A DNA stretch of 64,000 nucleotides. Origin: DASYPQ01 sp036006425 (GTDB lineage: Bacteria > Planctomycetota > UBA1135 > GCA-002686595). Shown here piece by piece: positions 26,275 to 34,627 of the stretch (positions are counted from its first letter, which is position 1; each line of letters starts with the position of its first letter). The stretch covers positions 1 to 64,000 of the forward strand of contig DASYPQ010000005.1 of assembly GCA_036006425.1 (NCBI GenBank), written 5' to 3'. The notes beneath the pieces were generated by a model, which was not told the DNA's origin, did not search any database, and was given only the letters and a program-made list of their open reading frames with translations. A program made the position numbers and the translations under genes.

Positions 26275-28008
26275 ATGCTCACACGCATCAAGGATGAGAT
26301 CAGCTCGGACCCCTACTACCAGGACAACTTCGCCAACGATGGCCAGCGCTTCGTTGCGTGGTACTTGCGCCGCGTGTTACTGCGCGACGACGCGGCAACG
26401 CGCGACGACATCACCGACGGCGCGGACGACAAGCAGATCGACGCGGTCATCGTCGATGACATCGAGCAACGTGTCGTCATCGTGCAGGGCAAGTTTATAA
26501 CCGTCGGACAGGTGGATGGGGGCCCGCTGCGAGAAGTGCTTGCCGCGTGGGTGCGCTTGCAGGACCTCGGGAGTCTCCAGAAGGACTGCAACGATCGACT
26601 CAAGAAAAAGATCGAGGCAATACGCCTCGCTCTGGAAGAGGACTACCGTGTCGAGTTCGAGTTGGTCACAACCGGACAGCTCACCGAAGCCGTGCAGGCG
26701 GATCTCAAGTCGTACGCCGACAAGTTCTCCGAAGTCGACGACTTCTCCGCAAGCCTACATCTGATCGATTCAGAAGTGCTGGAGGCGCGCCTGGCCGAAG
26801 CCGAGGCGCGGGTACTACCCGCTCTTGAGCACACAGTGACCTTGGACCCAACGAAGACACTGATCGCCGATCTTCCTGGAGCGAAGACCGTAGTAGTTGC
26901 GCTGCCATTGGTGGAGTGCCTCAAGATGCCAGGTATCACCGATGGTCGACTGTTCGCGAAAAATGTGCGCCAGTCTCTCGGCGGGAACAACAAAGTCAAC
27001 CGCGAGCTCTCAAGGACGATCCACGGCGAGCGCGTTCGTGATTTCTTCTTCTACCACAACGGCATCACTGCGATCTGCGACTCGATGTCGCTGAGCGACG
27101 ACAAGCGCAAGCTCACGGTCAGGGGCGTGAGCGTTGTCAACGGTTGCCAATCTCTCAGCACAATCTACGCCGCTTCCGAGCGTGTCCGCGCACCGGAGTC
27201 GAGAGACGCACACATCCTCTTCCGGTTCTACGAGATAAAGGATCGCGCCTTCGGCGATCGGATCAGCATCAACACCAACTCGCAGAGCGCAGTGAAAGCG
27301 CGTGATCTTCGCAGTAACGATCGTGTGATGGTTGGCCTCAAGAAGGCGTACGAGACGAGGTTCGGAGATGGGCTACTTCTAACGAAGCGGGGCGAGGTTG
27401 CTCCGGCTTCCAAGACTGCGGAGAAGATCGTCGATGTGGCGACCCTTGCGAAGATGCTGATGTCGTGGCACTGTCAGCGCCCCAACTACGCCGCGAACGA
27501 GAAGAAGCTCTTCGACGAGTACTACAAGACTCTCTTCCGCACCGCGTACCCGCCGGAGTCGATCCTCGCTCTGCAGCTCTGGCTCTCCGCCATCGAAACG
27601 GCGTGGCCCAATCTGAACATGAACAATGAGCTGAAAGCAGGGAAGATGCACGTCAAGTACCATGTGCTCTTCGCTGTCTCTGCACTCATCAACGCGGTGA
27701 ACAGACAGGCGACTCTTGTTGCCGCGCCCAGCGCGACCATGAAAGCGATGGAAACGAGTGGAGAGGTTTTACCGCTGGCCGCGAGTTGCATCGAGAATGC
27801 GATGCAGAGCGCCCTGATCGAAGCTCAGGGCGGGGGGAAGGTGTTCAGCCCGCAGAACTGGCTCAAGAGCAACGCGAGTTGGAGAGGCGAAATGCTTGTC
27901 GCAGGCACGCAGGCCGGAATGCTTTCTGGATTCCCAACCGGACCTACAATGATCGACCGCATGAAGGCGCCGTCTACGGCGTTCAGCGCGCGATGGTCGG
28001 CCGAGTAA
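26275..28008 (+). CDS. AIPR family protein (abortive-infection phage resistance)
   Basis: The 577-residue protein matches the AIPR family: GRLFAKNVRQSLGGNNKVN, RDFFFYHNGITAICDSM, and GVSVVNGCQSLSTIY are the diagnostic stretches (~residues 220-300). The N-terminal ~90 residues contain DKQIDAVIVDD and VVIVQGKF, a D...QxK pair as in PD-(D/E)XK nucleases. AIPR proteins are known from plasmid-borne abortive infection and from defence islands. It overlaps the small downstream gene by 16 bp and follows the GHKL-nuclease gene, so the three may work together. Confidence 0.85.
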   Translation: MLTRIKDEISSDPYYQDNFANDGQRFVAWYLRRVLLRDDAATRDDITDGADDKQIDAVIVDDIEQRVVIVQGKFITVGQVDGGPLREVLAAWVRLQDLGSLQKDCNDRLKKKIEAIRLALEEDYRVEFELVTTGQLTEAVQADLKSYADKFSEVDDFSASLHLIDSEVLEARLAEAEARVLPALEHTVTLDPTKTLIADLPGAKTVVVALPLVECLKMPGITDGRLFAKNVRQSLGGNNKVNRELSRTIHGERVRDFFFYHNGITAICDSMSLSDDKRKLTVRGVSVVNGCQSLSTIYAASERVRAPESRDAHILFRFYEIKDRAFGDRISINTNSQSAVKARDLRSNDRVMVGLKKAYETRFGDGLLLTKRGEVAPASKTAEKIVDVATLAKMLMSWHCQRPNYAANEKKLFDEYYKTLFRTAYPPESILALQLWLSAIETAWPNLNMNNELKAGKMHVKYHVLFAVSALINAVNRQATLVAAPSATMKAMETSGEVLPLAASCIENAMQSALIEAQGGGKVFSPQNWLKSNASWRGEMLVAGTQAGMLSGFPTGPTMIDRMKAPSTAFSARWSAE

Positions 28009-28577
28009 AGAGGCGTGGGCGGCGAGATCTCCCGGACACAGTCACGATTCCTCGTCTCGCAGGAATCGGCCTTGCGATCGTGGCCGCACTCGCCGACTAC
28101 AAGGGGAAGGAAGTCAGAAAGTCAGAGCGAGCGCTCGTTGGTCTAATCGTCTATACGTTCCTCAAGTCCTTCGGGCATCCATCTAGGCGCGAGTTCAACG
28201 TCTCGATGCTCGACACGGGAAGGCCAAGACGCATCGACTTCTGGGTAGGCAGCACGAAGCCTGTTTTCATTGAACTGGCGGTCCGCAAACCCGGGGGCAC
28301 GCAGGAATTGATGGGCAAACAGAACCAGTCGGAGCTGAGCAAGCTCGCCAGAGCAAACCAGGCCCAGGTGCGCACGAGACACCTGCTCTTGATTGACCTT
28401 CGGGCAGGAACTCCAATCGCGAAGGCCAACTTGAAGCGGTCCTACGACCCTCTACACGCGGGTCGCGGGAAGTTCGCGCGCGCACCGGTACGCGTCATCT
28501 GCGTCGCGCGCAAGGCCTGCTACCACTTCTTGTGGAAGCCGTTCGCCGAGCCGCGCCGTCGTCTAGCACGCCCTTGA
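27993..28577 (+). CDS. Small nuclease-like protein, partner of the AIPR gene
   Basis: The 194-residue basic protein starts at ATG 27993 inside the last codons of the AIPR gene. Its centre reads RRIDFWVGSTKPVFIELAVR, in which Asp and Glu are placed as in a PD-(D/E)XK core, but the usual Lys is replaced (ELAVR). LLLIDLRAG may be a further strand. The C-terminus is strongly basic. I do not recognise a named family. The overlap suggests that it acts with the AIPR protein, as a subunit or inhibitor. Confidence 0.55.
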   Translation: MVGRVKRRGRRDLPDTVTIPRLAGIGLAIVAALADYKGKEVRKSERALVGLIVYTFLKSFGHPSRREFNVSMLDTGRPRRIDFWVGSTKPVFIELAVRKPGGTQELMGKQNQSELSKLARANQAQVRTRHLLLIDLRAGTPIAKANLKRSYDPLHAGRGKFARAPVRVICVARKACYHFLWKPFAEPRRRLARP

Positions 28578-28969
28578 ACAATCCAACTCCCCACGTGCGT
28601 TGTTGATCTCCGGGGGCAGTGGCGGCGCCTAGGCACTGCGACCGGAGGTCCGATAGGATCACTCTTGACTAGGTGGGGCGGATTCGGACCGAGGTCTGTG
28701 GTTCGACTGCATGGAACCCACGGGGTGGAGCTGACAAGTCGGGCGTCCCGGCCGGACGAGCCAGCCACCGGAGGAATTGGACGCCCCGAGCCGCATGACG
28801 ATGTTCGCTGAGGCGAACCGAAGGCAACGGGCGGCAGCCTACCGTCTTGCGGCCCCCGAGGCGAGCTCGCAGCCAACCCGCATCGTCCCAGGAGAGGGAC
28901 ACTGCCTGCGACCGCTTGCAAGGTCAGTTCCCTTCGATACCCTCCTCAGAACTCGAACCGAAGGCCCGC
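28578..28969. other. Intergenic region before the graspetide genes; nothing recognised
   Basis: This holds 392 bp between the small AIPR-linked gene and the precursor peptide gene. No ORF with family similarity, clear terminator or RNA was found. It must contain the promoter of the RiPP genes, but I cannot place it. The open frame of the precursor extends back to 28847 without support for an earlier start. Confidence 0.4.
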
Positions 28970-29305
28970 ATGATGAAGCATGGCGACGCAATCGACCTGT
29001 TTGTGCTCCGAGGAGCGCGACTTCTTCCCGGGTTTCATGAGGCGCCAAACGCCGAGGCGCGGTTCGACGAACACGTGCAGATCTGGCGATGGAGGGCATC
29101 CGGCGCACCTCTCGTAGAACACGAGGTCGAGCGGTCTTCTTCTTCGAAGTATGGCGAAACGCTAAGCACCGCGACGTCCGAAGGTGTGGATCAGTCCGAA
29201 GGCACTACTCCGACCCAGTCTCAGTATGGCGAGACGATACTCACGAAGACTTCGGAAGGTGTCGATCAATCTGAGGGCGGCACCTTGACGGCAACACTGT
29301 TCTGA
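28970..29305 (+). CDS. Graspetide (omega-ester RiPP) precursor peptide with two core repeats
   Basis: The 111-residue peptide (ATG 28970, or 28973) has a leader of about 60 residues including ARFDEHVQIWRW, and a Thr/Ser/Glu/Asp-rich end. That end contains two repeats sharing YGET and TSEGVDQSEG: SKYGETLSTATSEGVDQSEG then SQYGETILTKTSEGVDQSEG, followed by a short GTLTATLF tail. Repeats of Thr/Ser with acidic residues are the hallmark of ester-crosslinked graspetide cores. The ATP-grasp ligase gene starts 3 bases after the stop. I infer that each repeat forms one macrocycle or bicycle, with Thr/Ser side chains esterified to Glu/Asp. I do not recognise the leader as any named subgroup. Confidence 0.78.
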   Translation: MMKHGDAIDLFVLRGARLLPGFHEAPNAEARFDEHVQIWRWRASGAPLVEHEVERSSSSKYGETLSTATSEGVDQSEGTTPTQSQYGETILTKTSEGVDQSEGGTLTATLF

Positions 29306-29307
29306 AC

Positions 29308-30255
29308 GTGTTGCTCATACTGACTGATAAGCATGACCTCTCAACCGATTATGTCATTCTGCGATTACTAGAACGTGGGATTCCATATTTCAGATTGAAT
29401 TCGGAAGATCTGGGCTCCGCCGCCTACGACATTCGACGTGGCCCCTCCAACACGTCCAGGAGTTGGATGTACGTTGGCGATCGGTTTCTCGACACGGCGA
29501 ACGTTACGGCGGTTTGGTACCGACGACGAATAACGCCACCTGTTCCATTGAGCGTTAGGCAGTCACAACGTCAATTTGCGTTTGGAGAATTGCGCGATTT
29601 GATAGATGGCATCTTGCCGCCTCCTTCGGTCAAGTGGCTTGATTATCCAACTTGCGTATGGAGGGCAGAGCGAAAGGTGTCACAGTTGGAGGTAGCGGCA
29701 GATTGCGGACTGCGAGTACCGCACACACTTATTTCGACGCACACCACGCTGCTCCGTGAATTCTCCAAAGCCCATGCGGCAGTCGTGTGCAAGCCAATTT
29801 ACCATGGCCTTCACACGGACGGGACGGAAGCGCATGTCGCCTTCGCGCGAATTGTTTCGGAATCAGACCTTGAGTACATGGGATCGTCAAGTACGTGTCC
29901 GATCCTACTTCAGGAGTTTATTGACAAACAATGTGACATGCGTCTTACGGTGGTTGGGGATCGTTGTTTTGGCGTACATATCACCGCTCCCCCGGGCATT
30001 GTAGATTGGCGAGTGCCTGACCTTGAGCTGAGTTATCAGCAGGTCCCAGTATCGCAAGCGTTTCAGGACAAGTGCCGACAAGTCCTACGTGCATTCGGGC
30101 TGAGATATGGTGCATTCGATTTTGCTGTATCGCGGGCAGGCGATCTGTTCTTCCTTGAGGTGAATCCTGTTGGGGAGTGGGCGTGGCTCGAAAAGAAACT
30201 CGGTCTAAGCATCCGCGACGCAATCATCGACGAACTATGTACAACCAAGCCGTGA
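29308..30255 (+). CDS. MvdD/MvdC-like ATP-grasp ribosomal peptide ligase
   Basis: The 315-residue protein starts with GTG and reads LLILTDKHDLSTDYVI at the N-terminus, like MvdC/MvdD pre-ATP-grasp domains. The ATP-grasp part shows KVSQLEVAADCGLRVPHTL, VVCKPIYHG, LLQEFIDKQCDMRLTVVGD, and the metal-site end GAFDFAVSRAGDLFFLEVNPVGEW. These enzymes activate Glu/Asp side chains and join them to Ser/Thr (ester) or Lys (amide) of a precursor. The precursor gene lies immediately upstream and a membrane protein gene overlaps the end. Base composition is clearly AT-richer than the backbone, which points to recent transfer. Confidence 0.92.
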   Translation: MLLILTDKHDLSTDYVILRLLERGIPYFRLNSEDLGSAAYDIRRGPSNTSRSWMYVGDRFLDTANVTAVWYRRRITPPVPLSVRQSQRQFAFGELRDLIDGILPPPSVKWLDYPTCVWRAERKVSQLEVAADCGLRVPHTLISTHTTLLREFSKAHAAVVCKPIYHGLHTDGTEAHVAFARIVSESDLEYMGSSSTCPILLQEFIDKQCDMRLTVVGDRCFGVHITAPPGIVDWRVPDLELSYQQVPVSQAFQDKCRQVLRAFGLRYGAFDFAVSRAGDLFFLEVNPVGEWAWLEKKLGLSIRDAIIDELCTTKP

Positions 30256-31037
30256 ACGCGAGGCGATACCTTCCGAATCCTCCTCGACCGCGTTCATTCG
30301 TCGCAGGTCTCAAGCGGCTGAGTTCGATTCTCGGAGACTCATTGAGTCTGACAGGGAAGTTGTTTGTCATATTTGAGGAATTGCCCGTTCAGCCTGAAGA
30401 GTATCCCGCTCCCCGTACGGGCGATGAAGTATCGGAAGAGCAGCGTCGTCAATGTAAAGAGATCTTCGATATCGAGGAGGCGCGCATGGCGACTATTGAG
30501 ACTAAAGGGGACGTCTTATTCACTACAGTGGTTGTGCTTGTACCTCTGTGCTTGGGGGCCTTGACGTTCATGTGGCAGAGTGCAAGCAACATCCCCGCCA
30601 TACTCTTCGGCGTTTTCAGTACGCTGTGCTTGTTCTCGTTGTTGTGCCTCCTCGGGGCGATTGTCGCTGTCATTCGAATCAGAAATGTGTCCGCCTACCA
30701 AGCTCCTGGGGTCGATGCTGTGCTCGACCCTGTCCTTGGAGCTCATCGAAAGTATGATCGGACGAAAGACGCGTATTGCCTGTTGTGGTGTGCCTCCATG
30801 AATTCGGCGTCTGCTAGCCTGCGCGTTGACTTTCTTCGAGCAGGGCAGCTGTTGTGTTCTGGCGCGCTGCTGTGTTTGACACTAGCAGCCATTCCACTTG
30901 GCAGCACACTCCTATTTCGAGGATTGCAAGCCGACATGTTGCCCAAGGATAGGACGCGAGTTGAGTCTCGTCTCGAAGCCCTTGAGAGAGCGGTGCAGAT
31001 TGGGCGTGAGGAGACTCATCCGAAGGACGCTCGATAG
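30237..31037 (+). CDS. Membrane protein linked to the graspetide locus
   Basis: The 266-residue protein (ATG 30237, 19 bp overlap with the ligase gene) has three likely membrane helices: LFTTVVVLVPLCLGALTF, ILFGVFSTLCLFSLLCLLGA and a C-terminal LLCSGALLCLTLAAIPLGS. A soluble segment of about 85 residues precedes the first helix. It is not an ABC exporter and has no peptidase motif. The overlap says it is co-translated with the ligase, and it could be an immunity or export helper. I do not recognise a family. Confidence 0.6.
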   Translation: MYNQAVNARRYLPNPPRPRSFVAGLKRLSSILGDSLSLTGKLFVIFEELPVQPEEYPAPRTGDEVSEEQRRQCKEIFDIEEARMATIETKGDVLFTTVVVLVPLCLGALTFMWQSASNIPAILFGVFSTLCLFSLLCLLGAIVAVIRIRNVSAYQAPGVDAVLDPVLGAHRKYDRTKDAYCLLWCASMNSASASLRVDFLRAGQLLCSGALLCLTLAAIPLGSTLLFRGLQADMLPKDRTRVESRLEALERAVQIGREETHPKDAR

Positions 31038-31914
31038 CACCGCCTGCGATCATTGGACGTGCTCGCACGCCCGGAGGCGAGGAGCAGGGGTCGCAGGGCC
31101 GCATCATGGTGGACAAGGCTCGACGTGCCGCGGACCAACCGATAGCGATGCCGGAGCCGCCGCATGCTAGTCCGTCTCCTCGGGCCGAAGGAGACGGCGG
31201 ATTCGAATCGCACCTCACGAACAGGCGGGAGAACGGCGCGTTGGGCACTCGAGAACCCGGGCTCTTCCCCAGTTCCCGACGAGACCCGTAGCGTCCGACA
31301 ACGACAACTTCTTGGAGGACCTCCGCGCCGCCAACGACAGCGCGACATTGACGCGCTCGAGCCGTGACTCTCGGCCGTCGTCCGAGCTCGCTCGCGGTTC
31401 AGTGCGTGACGGCGTCTTGGGTATGGGAGGCGAACGGGACCGTAGGGCTAGGGAACTCTCGCGAGCGCGCGGGCGAAAGCCTTGACCTGTTTCGGAACCT
31501 CGCTTCCACCCGCGTTCGAACGGAGCGGGGTCCGGAGTCTGCGTGGACCGTGCTCGGACATGCGAGCGCCGCAGTCATGGAGGTGTGCGCGGAACTCCAT
31601 ACTCAGCGCGCTGCTCAAGTGCTGGCCGCGATAGGGTGTCTCACCGTCTCAGAGAGGCCAGGACTCCGAAGGAGTCGGGCCGCCTGACCTGGCTGCAGGG
31701 TCTGGCTCGTCACATTAGTCTTCCTCTGGAATGTTCCGATGAGCCAGGCCGCTGCTCCATCTGCACTGGGAAGCTCTTGATGGCGTTCTCATGTTAATCG
31801 TAGGATTGATCTGTCCGGAGATCCTCGACGAGACCACGTCAGCCCGCAATTGGTGCCATTCTCGGCGACTCTCTGCGCCTAGTAGGCGTTGAACACTGAG
31901 CGTACTGTGCCTGG
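31038..31914. other. 877-bp region without a recognised gene
   Basis: Several short open frames exist, but none shows a ribosome site, sensible composition or family similarity. A GC-rich patch around 31170-31260 has small inverted repeats (GTCTCCTCGGGCCGAAGGAGAC at its core). It separates the graspetide locus from the recombinase module and is probably debris of earlier insertions, together with the promoter of the small gene at 31915. Confidence 0.4.
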
Positions 31915-32109
31915 ATGCAGCTCACGGACAAGGATATTCACGAATTCCAGTCTCTCTGGAGAGAGGAATTCGATGAAGAAATCTCATTCGACAACGCCCA
32001 AATGCGCGCCTCGGAATTGCTCGAGCTCTACGCTCTTCTCGCCCGAGCGCCATGGATCGAGGGAGATGTGAATGGGCCACCAAATGCGGACCACACAACT
32101 AGTCCATGA
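31915..32109 (+). CDS. Small helical protein upstream of the serine recombinase
   Basis: The 64-residue acidic protein (QLTDKDIHEFQSLWREEFDE start, then ASELLELYALL) is predicted to be all-helical. Its stop overlaps the recombinase start (ATGA at 32106), so the two are co-translated. Proteins of this size and pattern (DIxEFxxLWxEEFxEEIS...A..LLELY) often precede large serine recombinases; their role is not established. A close paralogue lies 98 bp after the recombinase (33793-33972). Confidence 0.75.
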   Translation: MQLTDKDIHEFQSLWREEFDEEISFDNAQMRASELLELYALLARAPWIEGDVNGPPNADHTTSP

Positions 32110-33695
32110 ACTACTTTCTCTATTGCCGCAAATCGAGCGAAGCGGAAGACCGTCAGGCGCTCTCCATCGAATCGCAGCGACGTGAGGTCGAGCGCCTTGC
32201 GGCCTCCTGGCCTGGAGTGCGGATTGTGGGCACCTACACGGAGTCGATGAGCGCCAAGGCGCCGGGGCGCCCGGTCTTCAATGAGATGCTCGAGCGTATC
32301 GAGCGGGGCGAGGCGAACGGCATCGTCGCTTGGCATCCCGATCGCCTCGCGCGAAACTCGGTGGATGGTGGCCGGCTGGTGTATTTCCTAGACACCGGAT
32401 GTCTCACGGACCTCAAGTTCGCCACCTTTGCTTTCGAGAACAACTCGCAAGGGAAGTTCATGCTCGCAATCACGTTTGGATACTCGAAATACTACGTGGA
32501 TTCACTCTCTGAGAACGTCCGGCGTGGAAATCGAACCAAGGTCGAGAACGGTTGGCTCCCGAATCAGGCGCCCACAGGCTACCTGAACGATCGTGCCACG
32601 AAGACAATCGTGCGCGACCCGGAGCGGTTCCTACTCGTTCGGCGGATGTGGGATCTCCTTCTCACGGGTGCCTACGGCCCAGGTCAAGTTCGGACGATTG
32701 CGAATCGAGACTGGGGGTTCCGAACCAAGCCTCGGAAGAGGAATGGCGGTGGTCCGCTTTCGCTCTCCGCGATCTACCACGTCTTCGGAAACCCGTTCTA
32801 TGCGGGCTTGATCCCGTGGAAGGGCGGGACGTTCCAGGGGAAACATGAAGCGATGGTCAGCCTTGCCGAGTTTGAGCGGGTGCAGGAAATCCTCGGCCGT
32901 CCTGATCGTCCGAGAGCGAAGCGGCGCGAGTTTATCTATACGAGCCTCATCCGCTGCGGATCGTGCGGCTTCGCAGTAACGGCTGAGGAGAAGGTGAACC
33001 GTTGGGGCTCACACTACACCTACTATCACTGTACGAGACGGGGGCGGGAGCCGGCATGCCGTGAACCCTCGATCGAACTTCGCGAACTCGAGCGACAGGT
33101 GACCAGCTTCCTTGATGAAGTGACCACACCCGCAAGGTTTCAGGGCTGGCTCCTAACGAAGCTCGATGAGGGGCGAGATCAGGGCCTAGGACTTCTCGCT
33201 GCCAAGCGCCGATCGCTTGAGGTATCCAAATCCAAGGTCGACCGGGAGCTCGAGAATCTGACGCGGCTCCGCCTCCGCGATCTGCTTACGGACGAGGAAT
33301 TCGTGCGCGAACGCGAACGGCTGTCCGGGGAACAGTTCCGTACCGACCAGCTCCTTGCTCAGATGGAAGTGAGCAATGGTTGGTTCGAACCCGCTCGATC
33401 CGTGATCTCGTTCGGCAATTTCGTGGCTTCTCGGTTCCGAGACGGCGATCGTCTCACGAAGCGGTGCATCCTTGGAATCGTCAGTTCGAACCTTTCGCTC
33501 AAAGGTAGAGAGCTCTGCATTCAACCGAGGAAACCGTTTCGGAGATTCTCCGAAACAGTCTCGTTTCTTGATCTGCTGGCGTACTTAGACGATGTTCGAA
33601 CCCTTGCAGCAGATCCCTCCTCTCGTGAAGTACTCGAGGAAATCAAAACTATCCTCGCACCTCGGAAGCTCGAGGAGTCGTTACGAGCAGCATAG
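32106..33695 (+). CDS. Large serine recombinase
   Basis: The 529-residue enzyme has an N-terminal resolvase catalytic domain (YCRKSSE with the nucleophilic Ser, SIESQRREVERLA, GIVAWHPDRLARNSVDGG), a recombinase domain (APTGYLNDR, ~150-250), a zinc ribbon (CGSCGFAVTAEEK ... YHCTRRGREPAC) and a coiled-coil plus C-terminal tail. It is co-translated with the small gene at 31915. The last 40 codons form a 121-nt stretch starting with a 32-bp block that recurs at 35200 and 40904. I infer that this block is the enzyme's own recombination site. It lies well inside the island and is not the island's integrase. Confidence 0.93.
   Translation: MNYFLYCRKSSEAEDRQALSIESQRREVERLAASWPGVRIVGTYTESMSAKAPGRPVFNEMLERIERGEANGIVAWHPDRLARNSVDGGRLVYFLDTGCLTDLKFATFAFENNSQGKFMLAITFGYSKYYVDSLSENVRRGNRTKVENGWLPNQAPTGYLNDRATKTIVRDPERFLLVRRMWDLLLTGAYGPGQVRTIANRDWGFRTKPRKRNGGGPLSLSAIYHVFGNPFYAGLIPWKGGTFQGKHEAMVSLAEFERVQEILGRPDRPRAKRREFIYTSLIRCGSCGFAVTAEEKVNRWGSHYTYYHCTRRGREPACREPSIELRELERQVTSFLDEVTTPARFQGWLLTKLDEGRDQGLGLLAAKRRSLEVSKSKVDRELENLTRLRLRDLLTDEEFVRERERLSGEQFRTDQLLAQMEVSNGWFEPARSVISFGNFVASRFRDGDRLTKRCILGIVSSNLSLKGRELCIQPRKPFRRFSETVSFLDLLAYLDDVRTLAADPSSREVLEEIKTILAPRKLEESLRAA
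33575..33695 (+). repeat. Recombinase 3'-end repeat, copy A (part of the intact gene)
   Basis: This is the reference copy. The 32-bp block at 33575-33606 (GCTGGCGTACTTAGACGATG then TTCGAACCCTTG) encodes LAYLDDVRTL, followed by a 28-codon DP...AA tail and TAG. The block is identical in copy B and differs at one base in copy D. The tail after it is much more divergent at the DNA level, yet has the same length and frame in every copy. Confidence 0.9.
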
Positions 33696-33792
33696 CACGC
33701 CCGACATGTCGCGCTCCAAGTAGTCGCATGCAGCCGGATGCGAGCAGTTCCGCCTCCTCGACCTCGGGCAAGAAGGGGAGCAGGATGTCTAG

Positions 33793-33972
33793 ATGACCCT
33801 ATCAAACAAAGACATCGAAGAGTTCCAGAAGCTGTGGAGAGAGGAATTCAAGGAAGAGATCTCGGCAGACGATGCCCGTCAACGAGCTCATGAGCTCTTG
33901 GAGTTCTATGCGGTCCTCGCGAAAGCTCCCTGGGTTGAGACGAGCGACGGACGACCACCCTCCACATCTTGA
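33793..33972 (+). CDS. Second copy of the small helical recombinase-associated protein
   Basis: The 59-residue product (TLSNKDIEEFQKLWREEF... ending SDGRPPSTS) is a clear paralogue of the protein at 31915, sharing the DIxEFQxLWREEF and LLEFY/LLELY segments over its length. AGGGGAGCAGG lies upstream of ATG 33793. Unlike the first copy, no recombinase gene follows. It is therefore either a free-standing cargo gene or the remnant of a second recombinase module whose body has been lost, leaving the 3' end at 35168-35320. Confidence 0.75.
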   Translation: MTLSNKDIEEFQKLWREEFKEEISADDARQRAHELLEFYAVLAKAPWVETSDGRPPSTS

Positions 33973-34005
33973 CGCGCTCCGAGCCGACCGTGGTATTCTG
34001 GAGAC

Positions 34006-34335
34006 ATGAAAAAGAAAATGACTCTCGACACATTGGCCGGGATGGTGCAACGAGGATTCACCGGTGTACGTGAAGAGTTCACGAGTGTGCGCGAAGAGAT
34101 CGCGGACATCCGGAGCACCATGGCGACGAAAGAGGACCTCGAAGGCTTTGCAACTAAAGCAGATCTTGTTGAGACGCGTGAAGTTCTCGCCCGCGCGATC
34201 AAGGATCTCGAGACGAAGCTCTTCGCCTATGTGGGCAGCAACCGAGAGGAGTTCGAACGCCTGAAGACCTGGATGGAAGACATCGACGAGCGACTCTCAG
34301 CTCTCGAGGGTAGACGACACAAGAAGGCGGCGTAG
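34006..34335 (+). CDS. Coiled-coil protein
   Basis: The 109-residue protein starts MKKKMTLDTLAGMVQRGF and continues as a long heptad-patterned helix (VREEFTSVREEIADIRSTM, then ETREVLARAIKDLETKLF and LKTWMEDIDERLSALEG) with a basic end. Short coiled-coil proteins of this pattern are common on mobile elements and have no assigned function. It is in the first cargo unit of the recombinase array, 33 bp after the small helical gene, and a hairpin terminator follows its stop. Confidence 0.65.
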   Translation: MKKKMTLDTLAGMVQRGFTGVREEFTSVREEIADIRSTMATKEDLEGFATKADLVETREVLARAIKDLETKLFAYVGSNREEFERLKTWMEDIDERLSALEGRRHKKAA

Positions 34336-34349
34336 GATTCAGAAACTGA

Positions 34350-34386
34350 GCAGGCCCGACGCGAAAGCGCCGGGCCTGCGTTTCAG
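34350..34386 (+). terminator. Hairpin terminator after the coiled-coil gene
   Basis: The 9-bp stem GCAGGCCCG (34350-34358) pairs with CGGGCCTGC (34371-34379), with an inner GCG/CGC step in the loop and GTTTCAG after it. It lies 15 bp past the coiled-coil stop. The T run is short, so termination may be partial; the stem also reads towards the convergent minus-strand gene. Confidence 0.65.
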
Positions 34387-34411
34387 CATCAATAGCGGGA
34401 TGGGTCCGAGG

Positions 34412-34627
34412 CTAGCTCTGCTTCTTCTTCTGCTCCTCGTGCTTCCGCTCCGCATAGCGGCGTCCGTTGTCATATTCCTCCTTGCGACCCGGAGGCGGAT
34501 CGTAAGAGGGTTTGACGAACTCGGCGAGAACCTTGCTGGCGATGCCGCGGTCTCGATTCCAGTCATCTGCGCCCTTATCGAACGCACGATCCTGAGCCTT
34601 CTGCTCGTCGGACGGTCTCGGTGTCAT
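34412..34627 (-). CDS. Small charged protein of unknown function
   Basis: I place the start at ATG 34627 because AGGAG lies seven bases upstream; ATG 34633 is too close to that site. The 71-residue product (TPRPSDEQKAQDRAFDKGADD to ERKHEEQKKKQS) is very polar, probably largely unstructured, with a Lys/Glu-rich end. It converges on the coiled-coil gene. No family recognised. Confidence 0.5.
   Translation of the reverse strand: MTPRPSDEQKAQDRAFDKGADDWNRDRGIASKVLAEFVKPSYDPPPGRKEEYDNGRRYAERKHEEQKKKQS

Noticed and set aside
29140..29300. The repeated precursor end as a CRISPR-like or DNA-level repeat
   Set aside because: There are only two copies, they are in frame within a peptide gene, and the context is an ATP-grasp ligase; no CRISPR array was seen anywhere in the window.
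31185..31230. A GATTCGAATC-containing stretch as a tRNA T arm
   Set aside because: The stem bases around the loop do not pair, and no acceptor or anticodon arm can be drawn.
32106..33695. This serine recombinase as the enzyme that inserted the 43-kb island
   Set aside because: It lies 11 kb inside the left end and its 3' repeats have no similarity to the island junctions, whereas the integrase at 62006 ends exactly in the right junction.
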